20,717 nt of DNA from an uncultured Eubacteriales bacterium (GTDB taxonomy: Bacteria; Bacillota; Clostridia; Oscillospirales; CAG-272). The notes under the pieces were generated by a model. That model did no database searches and was not told the DNA's origin. It saw nothing but the letters and a program-made list of their open reading frames with translations. The stretch spans positions 1 to 20,717 of the forward strand of contig CAKSVM010000054.1 in the NCBI GenBank assembly GCA_934503195.1, in the 5' to 3' direction. The stretch's first letter is position 1; each line of letters opens with the position of its first letter. This document shows positions 7,681-14,640 of the stretch, piece after piece. The position numbers and the translations under genes are program-made.

Positions 7681-7699
7681 ACATTCTCCGCGCTGTCAA
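7671..7699 (-). promoter_or_regulatory. Consensus sigma-A promoter of the alcohol dehydrogenase gene
   Basis: On the minus strand TTGACA (7699-7694) and TATAAT (7676-7671) are exactly 17 bases apart, with a TGTGT extended -10. It lies about 50 bases upstream of the ATG. It is one of the two perfect -35/-10 matches in the window. Confidence 0.92.
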
Positions 7700-7769
7700 T
7701 TATCATTTTTGCATAACTGCTATATATATGTTGATATAGTCTTCTAAACGTGTAAAACGAATTAAAGCG

Positions 7770-7804
7770 TTACTATATCATCATGGCACAATACAATATA
7801 GTAA
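7770..7804. promoter_or_regulatory. Inverted repeat upstream of the VanZ-like gene promoter
   Basis: TTACTATAT (7770-7778) and ATATAGTAA (7796-7804) are perfect 9-bp complements with a 17-base spacer, ending five bases before the -35 box at 7809. A further ATATAGT half occurs at 7734-7740. The position suits a regulator that binds next to RNA polymerase. The AT-rich makeup lowers certainty. Confidence 0.45.
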
Positions 7805-7808
7805 GAAC

Positions 7809-7837
7809 TTGACAAAAGCCCGGTTTTGTGGTAAAAT
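7809..7837 (+). promoter_or_regulatory. Sigma-A promoter of the VanZ-like gene
   Basis: TTGACA (7809-7814) and TAAAAT (7832-7837) are 17 bases apart, with a TGTGG extended -10. Transcription should start near 7844, downstream of an in-frame GTG at 7841, so that GTG cannot be the start codon. Confidence 0.88.
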
Positions 7838-7858
7838 ATCGTGAGGGGTGATTTTATT

Positions 7859-8323
7859 TTGAAAAAATCAGTCAGAAATCTGCTTTTGCTGCTTGTAATA
7901 CTGAATCTCGCGTTCATCTGGGGCAACTCGCTGCTTGACGGCGAGAAGTCGAACGCGCTCAGCGACGCCGTGATCGGGTTTATGCGGAGCGTCGCCGGAA
8001 TTTTCGGAGCCGGAGGCTCGGAAGGCTCAGAGAGCGTTGGCGGCTCGGGGATCGTTTCGTTTCTCGTCAGAAAAGCGGCGCATATCACGGAGTTTCTGAT
8101 TCTGGCGGTGCTTCTCGGGCTTCTCGACCGGAACGGAACGCGGCTGGCGCAGAGACTTCTGGTGGGGCTTTCGGCCGCGCTTATTGACGAGACGATTCAG
8201 CTTTACACCGGGCGGACGTCGCTTGTGACCGACGTCTGGATCGACTTTTCGGGCTTTGCCGCGGGGACTCTTATAATTTTCCTGATTCTCCGCGGGAGAC
8301 TTCGCGGCGGGGCGGAAAAATAA
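7859..8323 (+). CDS. VanZ-like family membrane protein
   Basis: The product is 154 residues when started at TTG 7859, behind an AGGGGTG ribosome site; this choice is forced by the promoter, whose transcript begins after the only earlier candidate (GTG 7841). It shows a hydrophobic N-terminal segment, a Gly/Ser-rich loop (about 55-65), then VRKAAHITEFLILAVLLGLL, a second hydrophobic segment with ALIDETIQLYTGRTSLVTD, and a final membrane segment. The RKxxH and DExxQ...GR...D motifs are the VanZ-like signature. VanZ gives low-level teicoplanin resistance in enterococci, but most family members have no known function. There is no van cluster here, so glycopeptide resistance should not be inferred. 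It is a single-gene unit. Confidence 0.82.
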   Translation: MKKSVRNLLLLLVILNLAFIWGNSLLDGEKSNALSDAVIGFMRSVAGIFGAGGSEGSESVGGSGIVSFLVRKAAHITEFLILAVLLGLLDRNGTRLAQRLLVGLSAALIDETIQLYTGRTSLVTDVWIDFSGFAAGTLIIFLILRGRLRGGAEK

Positions 8324-8354
8324 AAGACCGCCGCCGCAAAGCGCGGCGACGATC
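8316..8354 (-). terminator. Terminator of the small minus-strand gene
   Basis: On the minus strand a 12-bp stem containing two G-U pairs closes a five-base loop and runs into TTTTATTTTT. The wobble pairs form only in the minus-strand RNA, showing its direction. Its T-tract overlaps the final codons of the convergent VanZ-like gene. Confidence 0.85.
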
Positions 8355-8366
8355 TAAAATTGTTTT

Positions 8367-8645
8367 TCAGGCTTTCTTAAGCTCGGAATCGAGCCAGACG
8401 CGGCCGAACTCAAAGGCCTCGTAAAGGCCGTTCTTTTTTCCGACGCGGACGACCTTGTGGTCGGGTCCGGTTGATTGGATCTGGATCATCACGTCGTCGG
8501 GAACCTGCTTTCCGTTAATCTCCTTTGTGGTCATTATTCCGAGAAACAGGATGTATTTATCGTCCATGCTGCCATAAAAAATCTGCTGACCCTCTCGAAC
8601 CAGCGGCTTACCGTGAAACATTAAGTAGTTTGATGTCTCTGCCAT
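8367..8645 (-). CDS. Small uncharacterised cytoplasmic protein
   Basis: I do not recognise this 92-residue protein. It begins MAETSNYLMFHGKPL and appears rich in beta-strands (IFYGSM, KYILFLGIMTT, VMIQIQSTG, KVVRVGKK), ending with a short acidic-basic tail. It has no signal peptide, membrane segment, cysteine pair or obvious catalytic motif. The evidence that it is a real gene is a good AGGAGG ribosome site seven bases before the ATG, a plausible extended -10 promoter upstream and a well-formed terminator just downstream in the same direction. It is transcribed alone, convergent with the VanZ-like gene and divergent from the DUF3048 lipoprotein gene. No function is proposed. Confidence 0.75.
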   Translation of the reverse strand: MAETSNYLMFHGKPLVREGQQIFYGSMDDKYILFLGIMTTKEINGKQVPDDVMIQIQSTGPDHKVVRVGKKNGLYEAFEFGRVWLDSELKKA

Positions 8646-8681
8646 TTCAGTTCCTCCTGTAGTATTCGTACGCTTATATAT

Positions 8682-8710
8682 ATTTTAACATATCTCTTCG
8701 CCGGATTCTA
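8682..8710 (-). promoter_or_regulatory. Probable extended -10 promoter of the small minus-strand gene
   Basis: On the minus strand TATGT precedes TAAAAT (8687-8682), fitting the TRTGN extended -10. The -35 at the 17-base position is only TAGAAT. It lies 36 bases upstream of the ATG. Confidence 0.6.
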
Positions 8711-8755
8711 CATATAAATTGTAAATATTATTAAAAGCTATTCCACGATAAACGA

Positions 8756-8784
8756 TTGACTTTTCGCGGAAAATGTATTATAAT
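8756..8784 (+). promoter_or_regulatory. Sigma-A promoter of the DUF3048 lipoprotein gene
   Basis: TTGACT (8756-8761) and TATAAT (8779-8784) are separated by 17 bases. Unlike the other promoters here, the bases before the -10 (TGTAT) only partly match the TRTGN element. Confidence 0.88.
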
Positions 8785-8824
8785 AATAGGGAATGAAAAA
8801 TTTTATCGAAAGGCACATGATTGA

Positions 8825-9979
8825 ATGAAGAAATTTATCTGCGCAATACTCTTAGCGTCGCTCGCGGCGGGGATAATCTCCTGCGGCAACAAGCCGATTG
8901 ACAGGCTCCCCGAGGAGTCAACCGCCGAGTCGACCGCTTCGGAATCGATCGCGCCGTCGACCGAACCCGTGACCGATCCGGTCACCGAGACGACAGCTCC
9001 CGAAACCACCGCGGAACCTGAGACGACCGCCGAACCCGAGGAGGAAAAGATTGTGAACCCCCTCACCGGACTTGAGTCGGACATTGACTTCGGCGACCGC
9101 CGTCCCGTCGCGATCATGATCAACAACATCAAGGAGGCCACGCCTCAGGAGGGAATCTCCTACGCCGACGTAATGTATGAGTGCATCGTCGAGGGAAGCT
9201 ATACGCGGCTTATGATGCTTGTGATGGACTATGAGGATCTTCCGGTCGTCGGATCGGTCAGATCGTCGCGCGAGTATTATCTCGATTTCGCGGCGAATCA
9301 CGACGCGATCTATATCCACGCCGGCGGAAGCGAACAGGCCTACACCGAGATGAGCCAGCGCAAGGTCGATCACCTTGACGGCGTTAATATGTACATACCG
9401 AATATGTTCTACCGCGACACATGGCGTCAGCAGAACATGGGTTATGAACACAGCCTCATGACCGACGGAAAGCGCATCGCCGACGGAATAAAGTACGTCA
9501 AGTGCCGCACCGAGATGAAATCCGACTTCGACTCCCCGCTCGATTTCGTGAAATACGGCGGGATTGAGACGCTCGGAAATCCCGGAACCTACCTTCAGGT
9601 GACCTATCACGCCGGACACAAGCCCTACTTCAAGTACGACGAGAAGGAAGGCGTTTACTACCGCTGGCAGTTCAAGGGCGACAAGCATATGGACAACACC
9701 GCGAACAAGCAGCTCTCCTTCACGAACGTGATCGTCCTCTACCTCCCGACCGTCGACACCAAGGACGAAAAGGGTCACAAGGATGTCGAGACGGTCGGCT
9801 CGGGCGAGGGATATTACTTCACGATGGGAACCTATGAGAAGATCACGTGGAAGAAGTCGGGCGTCGATGACCCGATAAAGCTTTACAATGAGGACGGGGA
9901 AGAGCTTCTCATCAACCGCGGCAAGACCTTCTTCCAGATCTGCACGACCTCGATGAAGGATTCGACGGTGATTCAGTAA
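8825..9979 (+). CDS. DUF3048-family (YerB-like) lipoprotein
   Basis: The 384-residue protein has a lipoprotein signal (AAGIISC, Cys20), a Thr/Glu/Pro linker (about 28-72, with repeated TTAEPE units) and then NPLTGL, RPVAIMINN, EGISYADVMYECIVEGSYTR and SVRSSREYYLDFA, which mark the DUF3048 N-terminal domain. The DUF3048 C-terminal domain follows (about 245-384). Homologues such as Bacillus YerB are exported lipoproteins of unknown biochemical role, so a surface location is inferred and no activity is claimed. The ribosome site GAAAGG is 11 bases from the ATG. An upstream ATG at 8817 opens a three-codon frame whose TGA overlaps the real start as ATGA; this may be chance. The 52 bases between this gene and the convergent GerA-family gene hold only a weak long-loop inverted repeat. 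Confidence 0.88.
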   Translation: MKKFICAILLASLAAGIISCGNKPIDRLPEESTAESTASESIAPSTEPVTDPVTETTAPETTAEPETTAEPEEEKIVNPLTGLESDIDFGDRRPVAIMINNIKEATPQEGISYADVMYECIVEGSYTRLMMLVMDYEDLPVVGSVRSSREYYLDFAANHDAIYIHAGGSEQAYTEMSQRKVDHLDGVNMYIPNMFYRDTWRQQNMGYEHSLMTDGKRIADGIKYVKCRTEMKSDFDSPLDFVKYGGIETLGNPGTYLQVTYHAGHKPYFKYDEKEGVYYRWQFKGDKHMDNTANKQLSFTNVIVLYLPTVDTKDEKGHKDVETVGSGEGYYFTMGTYEKITWKKSGVDDPIKLYNEDGEELLINRGKTFFQICTTSMKDSTVIQ

Positions 9980-10031
9980 TCACACTTCACGGCCGGGCGC
10001 GCTTGTTCCGCCGCAACTTTCCGCCCGACGT

Positions 10032-11450
10032 TTATTTCCTCTCCACCTTCAGCTTTTCGCGGACGATCAGACGTTTTAACGCCTTTCCGTTGAACGGGAT
10101 CAGCGGATAGAGATAATTCCGCTTTCCGTTCGCGGTCTCGTTCGTCGCGGCGAGGACGATTATCAGAATAAGCCCGCCGACATAGCCGAAGATTCCGAAA
10201 AGCCATGTGAGGAAGAGAAGTATCATCCGCATGAACTTGAAGGTGTAGCCGAGTTCATAGCTCGACTGCGAAAAATTCGCGACCGCGACAAAGGCCATGT
10301 AGACGATCACCTCGGGGATGAACCAACCGACCTGCACCGCGAAATCGCCGAGGATGAGTCCGCCGACGACGCCGAAGGTGTTGTTGAGCGAACTCGGCGT
10401 GTTCATGCTCGCGAGCTTAAGTCCGTCAAGCGCAAGCTCGATTATGAAAAGCTGAACAATCACCGGGAGATTCACCTCGCCCGAGATCTTGATGAAATCA
10501 AGCCACGGCGGAATCCATCCGGGATTGCTGATGAGAAGATACCACGTCGGCGTCATGATCAGCGTCAGGATAAAGACCAGAAACCGCAGAATCCGCAGGT
10601 ATGAGCCTGTGAGCGGCGGAAAATAATAATCGTCGGTCTCCTGCATGAAATCGAGAAGGCAGGTCGGGAGGATCATCGCCTCGGGCGACGTGTCGCAGAG
10701 AATCACGACAAAGCCTTCGAGAATCTGCGCCGCCGCCGTGTCGGGACGCTCGGTCGTCCGGAATTTCGGAAATGGATTGTACCATCTCCGCTTCACAAGG
10801 CATTCGGCGAGGCTTTCCTGCCCGAGCGTCAGCGCGTCGACCTTGGTCGAGGTGATCTTTTTTCTGAGATGATCGACGTATTCCGGGTCGGCTTTGCCTT
10901 CAATGTAGGACAGCACGACATCGCTTTTCGAGGTCTCGCCGATTGTGAGCTTCTCGAAGGTGAGCCTCGGGTCGCGGATTCTGCGGCGGATCAGCGTTGA
11001 GTTCTGCTTGACCGTCTCGGTGAAGGAGTCGTGCGCGCCGCGCAGAACGCGGTCGTTTTCCGACTGCTCGATTCCGCGCGTCGGATATTTCCGCACGTCG
11101 ATGATTATTCCGGTTTTACCGAAGCCATCGACGAGCATTCCGGCTGTTCCCGACATGACCGAGTAGACGAACTTCGAGAGATCTTCCTCGACGCTGACCT
11201 CGGCGCAGGGCATGAATTTTGACGCGAAGTTCTCGATATCGTCTGCCGACGGGGTCTTTCCGAGTCCGCAGAGCCAGACGTAGAGCCTCTGGAGCGTGTC
11301 GCTGTCGACAAAGCTGTCGATATAGTAGAATCTCACGCGGCGGCCCGAAATGTCGAGTCCGCGGCTGATGAAGTCGTAGTTTCTGCCGATGCCGAAGAGG
11401 TTGTCGAGATATTTTACGTTCTCGTCGTAATCTTTTGAAAATTCTGACAT
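10032..11450 (-). CDS. GerA-family spore germination protein, SpoVAF-like
   Basis: The 472-residue protein has a soluble N-terminal half (about 1-240) with EQSENDRVLRGAHDSFTETV and NSTLIRRRIRDPRL, typical of GerA A-subunits and SpoVAF. The C-terminal half has several membrane segments: about 287-307, 328-348, 361-375, 378-396 and 407-435. The opening YDENVKYLDNLFGIG and the IDSFVDSDTL segment look more like SpoVAF than a classic GerAA, but that distinction is a judgement from memory. The family sits in the spore inner membrane and takes part in germinant response or ion and dipicolinate release. No GerB, GerC or other spoVA genes are adjacent. It follows the amidase gene by 69 bases on the same strand, and a hairpin covers its weak GGCGG ribosome site. 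Confidence 0.88.
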   Translation of the reverse strand: MSEFSKDYDENVKYLDNLFGIGRNYDFISRGLDISGRRVRFYYIDSFVDSDTLQRLYVWLCGLGKTPSADDIENFASKFMPCAEVSVEEDLSKFVYSVMSGTAGMLVDGFGKTGIIIDVRKYPTRGIEQSENDRVLRGAHDSFTETVKQNSTLIRRRIRDPRLTFEKLTIGETSKSDVVLSYIEGKADPEYVDHLRKKITSTKVDALTLGQESLAECLVKRRWYNPFPKFRTTERPDTAAAQILEGFVVILCDTSPEAMILPTCLLDFMQETDDYYFPPLTGSYLRILRFLVFILTLIMTPTWYLLISNPGWIPPWLDFIKISGEVNLPVIVQLFIIELALDGLKLASMNTPSSLNNTFGVVGGLILGDFAVQVGWFIPEVIVYMAFVAVANFSQSSYELGYTFKFMRMILLFLTWLFGIFGYVGGLILIIVLAATNETANGKRNYLYPLIPFNGKALKRLIVREKLKVERK

Positions 11451-11453
11451 AAG

Positions 11454-11491
11454 AATACCGCCATAATGCCATAGTGATTTATAGCGGTATT
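11454..11491 (-). promoter_or_regulatory. Hairpin sequestering the ribosome site of the GerA-family gene
   Basis: On the minus strand AATACCGCTATAA pairs with TTATGGCGGTATT, a 13-bp stem with one G-U pair and a 12-base loop. The 3' arm contains the only plausible ribosome site (GGCGG) and ends three bases before the ATG at 11450. It would hinder initiation unless opened by translation, a ligand, a protein or RNA processing. Lack of a T-run argues against a terminator in this direction. Confidence 0.65.
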
Positions 11492-11519
11492 TTGCCCGGA
11501 TTTTCCGGAATTATGTGAT

Positions 11520-12083
11520 TCAGACCCCGAAATATTTCCGGATTCCGTTGTAGATTCCCAGCGCGATGAGGTCGGGTTCGTTCGCCATCAGATTCGCCTC
11601 GGTCGGATTCGTTATGTAGCCCATTTCGACGAGAGTCGACGGCATTCTGGTCTTTCTGAGGACGTAGAGTCCGGGGCGCGCGAAGACTCCGCGCTCGGGA
11701 AAGCCGGTGATTGTCGAAAGCTCCGAGACAATGTCCTCGGCGAGCGCGAAAGCCGGGGAATTTTTCGAAAAGACATAGGCCTCGACTCCGCGTCCGCTCG
11801 GATTCGAAAAGGCGTTCGTGTGGAGGCTTATAAAATAGTCCGCGCCCCACGAGTTCGCGTCATTCACACGCGCGGCGAGGCTCGACGTGTTGCTCGTTCC
11901 GAGGATCTCATCGGGCGAGTTGCGTGAGAGTCTGACGTCGAAGTTCCCGTTCTGCCTCAGAAGATCGGCGAGGATCACGCCGACACGATAGGTTATGTCC
12001 TGCTCGCGGAAGCCGTTTCCCTCGGCACCGGCGTTCGGGTTCTGAGGGTTGTGTCCCTGATCGATATAGATTTTGATTGGCAT
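11520..12083 (-). CDS. N-acetylmuramoyl-L-alanine amidase (Amidase_3), CwlD-like
   Basis: The 187-residue protein is essentially one Amidase_3 catalytic domain. The zinc ligands are visible as His11 (DQGHNP), Glu27 (GFREQDITY) and His88 (SLHTNA), and the catalytic Glu is Glu153 (LVEMGYITN). The enzyme cleaves the bond between muramic acid and L-alanine in peptidoglycan. It has no signal peptide or membrane anchor, unlike many CwlD proteins, which is odd for an enzyme acting outside the membrane; non-classical export or release into the mother cell are possible. GGAGG lies six bases upstream of the ATG. The GerA-family gene is downstream on the same strand, so a role in spore cortex modification or germination is a reasonable inference. 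Confidence 0.88.
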   Translation of the reverse strand: MPIKIYIDQGHNPQNPNAGAEGNGFREQDITYRVGVILADLLRQNGNFDVRLSRNSPDEILGTSNTSSLAARVNDANSWGADYFISLHTNAFSNPSGRGVEAYVFSKNSPAFALAEDIVSELSTITGFPERGVFARPGLYVLRKTRMPSTLVEMGYITNPTEANLMANEPDLIALGIYNGIRKYFGV

Positions 12084-12110
12084 ATATTACCTCCGGATTA
12101 AGTCGGGGAG

Positions 12111-12132
12111 TTTTCCACTATTCTGTGGAAAA
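12111..12132. promoter_or_regulatory. Perfect inverted repeat in the amidase/PP-loop divergent region
   Basis: TTTTCCAC and GTGGAAAA are perfect 8-bp complements with a six-base spacer. It lies 28 bases upstream of the amidase ATG and 51 bases upstream of the TtcA-like ATG. A minus-strand TATAAT (12151-12146, weak -35 TTTCTA) would place it in the amidase leader as a hairpin or operator. No good plus-strand promoter was seen. Confidence 0.5.
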
Positions 12133-12182
12133 TCGTTTCCTGAATATTATATGCGAGGATTTTGTTTTTAGAAAGGATTCAT

Positions 12183-12932
12183 ATGAAAGAAATCAAAAGG
12201 ATTTTAAGCTTCACCCGCCGCGCGGTCGACGATTATGAGATGATTGAGGACGGCGACCGGATCGCCGTCGGAATCTCGGGCGGAAAGGATTCGCTGACCC
12301 TCCTGTACGCGCTCTCCGAGCTGCGGAGATTCTATCCGAAGAAATTCGAGCTTGTCGCGATAACGATCGACATGGGTTTTGACGCGCCGATGGATTTTTC
12401 CGGGGTCGAAAAGCTCTGCGAGGAGCTCGGCGTTCCGTATGTGATCGTCCCGACGAAGATCGCGCACGTCGTTTTCGATATCCGGAAGGAGAAGAATCCC
12501 TGCGGACTCTGCGCGAAGATGCGCCGCGGCGCGCTTCACGACGAATGCAAGCGTCAGGGCTGCAACAAGCTCGCGCTCGGACATCACTTTGACGACGTTG
12601 TCGACACATTCATGCTGAATCTCTTCTACGAGGGGCGGCTCGGCTCATTCTCGCCGGTGACCTATCTTTCGAGAAAGGATATGACGATGATCCGTCCGCT
12701 CATCTACGCGCAGGAAAAGGATGTGAGATATTTCATAAATCATCATCCGCTCCCGGTCATAAAGTCCCCCTGCCCGGCCGACAAGCACACCGAGCGCGAG
12801 TCTATGAAGCAGCTTCTCGCCACTCTCGAACGGAACAACAAGGGACTCCGCCATCGCATTTTCGGCGCGCTCCAGAAGGCCGGAATCGACGGCTACAAGG
12901 AAGGGAAGCTTGTGATCTTCCCGGACGACTGA
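12183..12932 (+). CDS. TtcA-family PP-loop ATPase, probable tRNA 2-thiolation protein
   Basis: The 249-residue protein carries the PP-loop motif SGGKDS (32-37), which binds ATP and adenylates a tRNA base. It also has Cys107-x2-Cys110 (NPCGLCAKMRRG), ALGHHFDDVVDTFMLNLFY (about 131-149), RPLIYAQEKDV and a late Cys197 (SPCPADKH). TtcA uses two CxxC cysteines and one late cysteine to hold an iron-sulfur cluster and makes 2-thiocytidine in tRNA; this protein has the same arrangement, so cluster binding is inferred. The tRNA position modified is not certain, because clostridial members of the family are poorly studied. I start at 12183, with GAAAGGA upstream, rather than the in-frame 12162, which lacks a ribosome site. 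It is divergent from the amidase gene and apparently monocistronic. Confidence 0.85.
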   Translation: MKEIKRILSFTRRAVDDYEMIEDGDRIAVGISGGKDSLTLLYALSELRRFYPKKFELVAITIDMGFDAPMDFSGVEKLCEELGVPYVIVPTKIAHVVFDIRKEKNPCGLCAKMRRGALHDECKRQGCNKLALGHHFDDVVDTFMLNLFYEGRLGSFSPVTYLSRKDMTMIRPLIYAQEKDVRYFINHHPLPVIKSPCPADKHTERESMKQLLATLERNNKGLRHRIFGALQKAGIDGYKEGKLVIFPDD

Positions 12933-12981
12933 AAAAAGTTCCCGGATCTGTGAAAATATCATATTTTACCGAAAAAATACC

Positions 12982-13010
12982 TTGACAACGGCGCGCTTTT
13001 GTGATATAAT
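12982..13010 (+). promoter_or_regulatory. Consensus sigma-A promoter of the interrupted lipoprotein gene
   Basis: TTGACA (12982-12987) and TATAAT (13005-13010) are exactly 17 bases apart, with a TGTGA extended -10. A strong TTGGAGG ribosome site follows at 13055-13061. The expression signals are therefore intact although the reading frame is broken. Confidence 0.93.
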
Positions 13011-13066
13011 GAATCATCACCGACGAATAAATTAACGCCGTGTGAAAAAATACCTTGGAGGATATC

Positions 13067-14563
13067 ATGAAACGCTCTGTATCACTTACCGCGCTTTTAC
13101 TCGGCATGACCCTTACAATGGCACAATTTTCCTGCGGGAATTCAACCGGAACCGAAAACGGGACAACCGACGAACCCCCGGCTTAAACATCTGAGGAGAT
13201 CACCGGAACAAAACGACTCGAACCCGACATTCCCGAATCGGATTTCGACGGCTACACCTTCCGCATCCTGGCCCGCGGCTCAAACGCCGGGGACTGGACG
13301 AACTACGACCTTGAGTCTGAGGGGACGAACGGCGACGTTGTGAACGACAATGTCTACAACCGCAACGCCAAGGTCGAAGACAAGCTGAAAATCAAGATAA
13401 AGCACGAGCGCGTCAACGGCTATGATGTCGTGACCCCGGCAAAGCAGGCGGTCCTCGCCGCGTCGGACGACTATGATCTCATAATGCCCGCGATCACGGA
13501 CGCCGGAAATCTCGCGCAGGAGGATCTACTGCTCCCGCTGAGCGCGCTCCGGTACCTCGACACCGAAAAGCCGTGGTACGATCAGAACTGCCTCTCTGAG
13601 CTTTCGATCAAAGGCGAGAATTATATGTTCTTCTCGGACATAACCGTCTGCGATCTCGACGCGATCTGGATCTATCTCTTCAATAAACAGCTCATCGACG
13701 ATTTCAAGCTCGACGATCCGTACGATCTCGTCGCGTCGGGCAAATGGACGCTCGACAAGATGACCTCGATGTGCAAGGAGGTCACGCATGACCTTAACGG
13801 CGACGGCAAGCAGGATTCGGACGACAGATGGGGAATCGTCGGCCACGATTACATAATCACCGCGTCCTACATCGGCTCGGGCGAGCGTATCGCCACGGCC
13901 GACAAGAACGGTAAAATCTCGCTCACGATGAACAGTCAGCGTGTCCACGACGTCATCGACTCGCTCCTCTCGCTCGAAAAATACTGGATCCGCTACTCGC
14001 TCACCGCGCAGAAATATTCGACGGCGTCCCCGGTCGGCTTCAAGGCCGGAGAAAACACCTATGACACGATGCTTAATATGTTCACGAACAATCAGGCACT
14101 CTTCATGGGAGAGGTCATGGACGTAATGGCGAAAATGCGCGACCGCGACGTTGAGTTCGGAGTCCTTCCTTCGCCGAAGCTCGACGAAAATCAGGACGGT
14201 TATCATTCGGCCGTGAACTATATCGCGGCGGTCTCATGCGTCCCGAAAACGGCTTCGGATACCGATCGGACATCGATCATCATCGAGGCCCTGGCGGCCG
14301 AGTCGCATTACACGGTCGTCCCGGCTTACTATGAAATCGCGATGAAATCGAAGTACGCGCGCGACACGATAAGCTCGGATATGCTCGACATGATCCTCGG
14401 CTCGCGGTCGTACGATCTCGGAATCTACTACAACTGGGGCGGACTTTCGGACAGATTCTGCTCGCTTGTCTACGAGGGCGAGACCGATTTCGCGTCGATG
14501 TACGACTCAAACAAGTCGGCCGCGGAGGACGCGATTGAGAAATTCCTCTCTGTCTCAGACTGA
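13067..14563 (+). pseudogene. Solute-binding lipoprotein gene interrupted by an in-frame TAA
   Basis: From ATG 13067, six bases after GGAGG, the frame encodes a lipoprotein-like signal ending AQFSC (Cys22) and a Thr/Gly/Glu linker. It stops at TAA 13184-13186, after codon 39, and then stays open in the same frame for 458 codons to 14563. The post-stop part continues the linker (TSEEITGTKRLEPD) and then the whole binding domain, homologous to the protein at 1202-2638 (NDNVYNRN, SGKWTLD, FGVLPSPKLDENQDGYHS). The first in-frame alternative start, GTG 13340, lies inside the domain in an aligned segment and has no ribosome site. TAA ends several intact genes here, so it is a working stop codon. 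The gene is either a recent pseudogene or the victim of a sequence error; promoter, ribosome site and terminator are intact. Confidence 0.8.
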
Positions 14564-14580
14564 TTTCGAAAATATACAGA

Positions 14581-14609
14581 AAAAAAGTTGCGCAAAGCGC
14601 AACTTTTTT
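14581..14609 (+). terminator. Terminator of the interrupted lipoprotein gene
   Basis: AAAAAAGTTGCGC pairs perfectly with GCGCAACTTTTTT across a three-base loop, giving a 13-bp stem ending in six T. It separates this gene from the asnB operon promoter 31 bases further on. Confidence 0.92.
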
Positions 14610-14640
14610 CATTTTACCCCTTTATTTTTCTTCCGATATG

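Noticed and set aside
7841..7859. GTG at 7841 as start of the VanZ-like gene
   Set aside because: It lies only four bases after the -10 box, so it would precede the transcript start; TTG 7859 has a good AGGGGTG site.
7859..8323. Glycopeptide resistance determinant
   Set aside because: VanZ-like proteins are widespread in Firmicutes and no vanHAX or vanRS genes are nearby, so the family name does not imply resistance.
9980..10031. Terminator between the DUF3048 and GerA-family genes
   Set aside because: The only inverted repeat (CGGGCG and CGCCCG) has a 22-base loop and no T-run, so it is too weak to call.
12084..12182. Sporulation sigma-factor promoter for the amidase gene
   Set aside because: CATATAAT resembles a sigma-E or sigma-G -10, but no matching -35 is found at suitable spacing.
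13184..13186. Programmed recoding of TAA
   Set aside because: TAA ends several intact genes in the window (for example at 8323, 9979 and 16544) and I saw no recoding element. Pseudogene or sequence error is simpler.
13191..13340. Internal translation restart after the TAA in the interrupted lipoprotein gene
   Set aside because: GAGGAG at about 13192 is not followed by a start codon at useful spacing, and GTG 13340 lies inside the conserved domain without a ribosome site.
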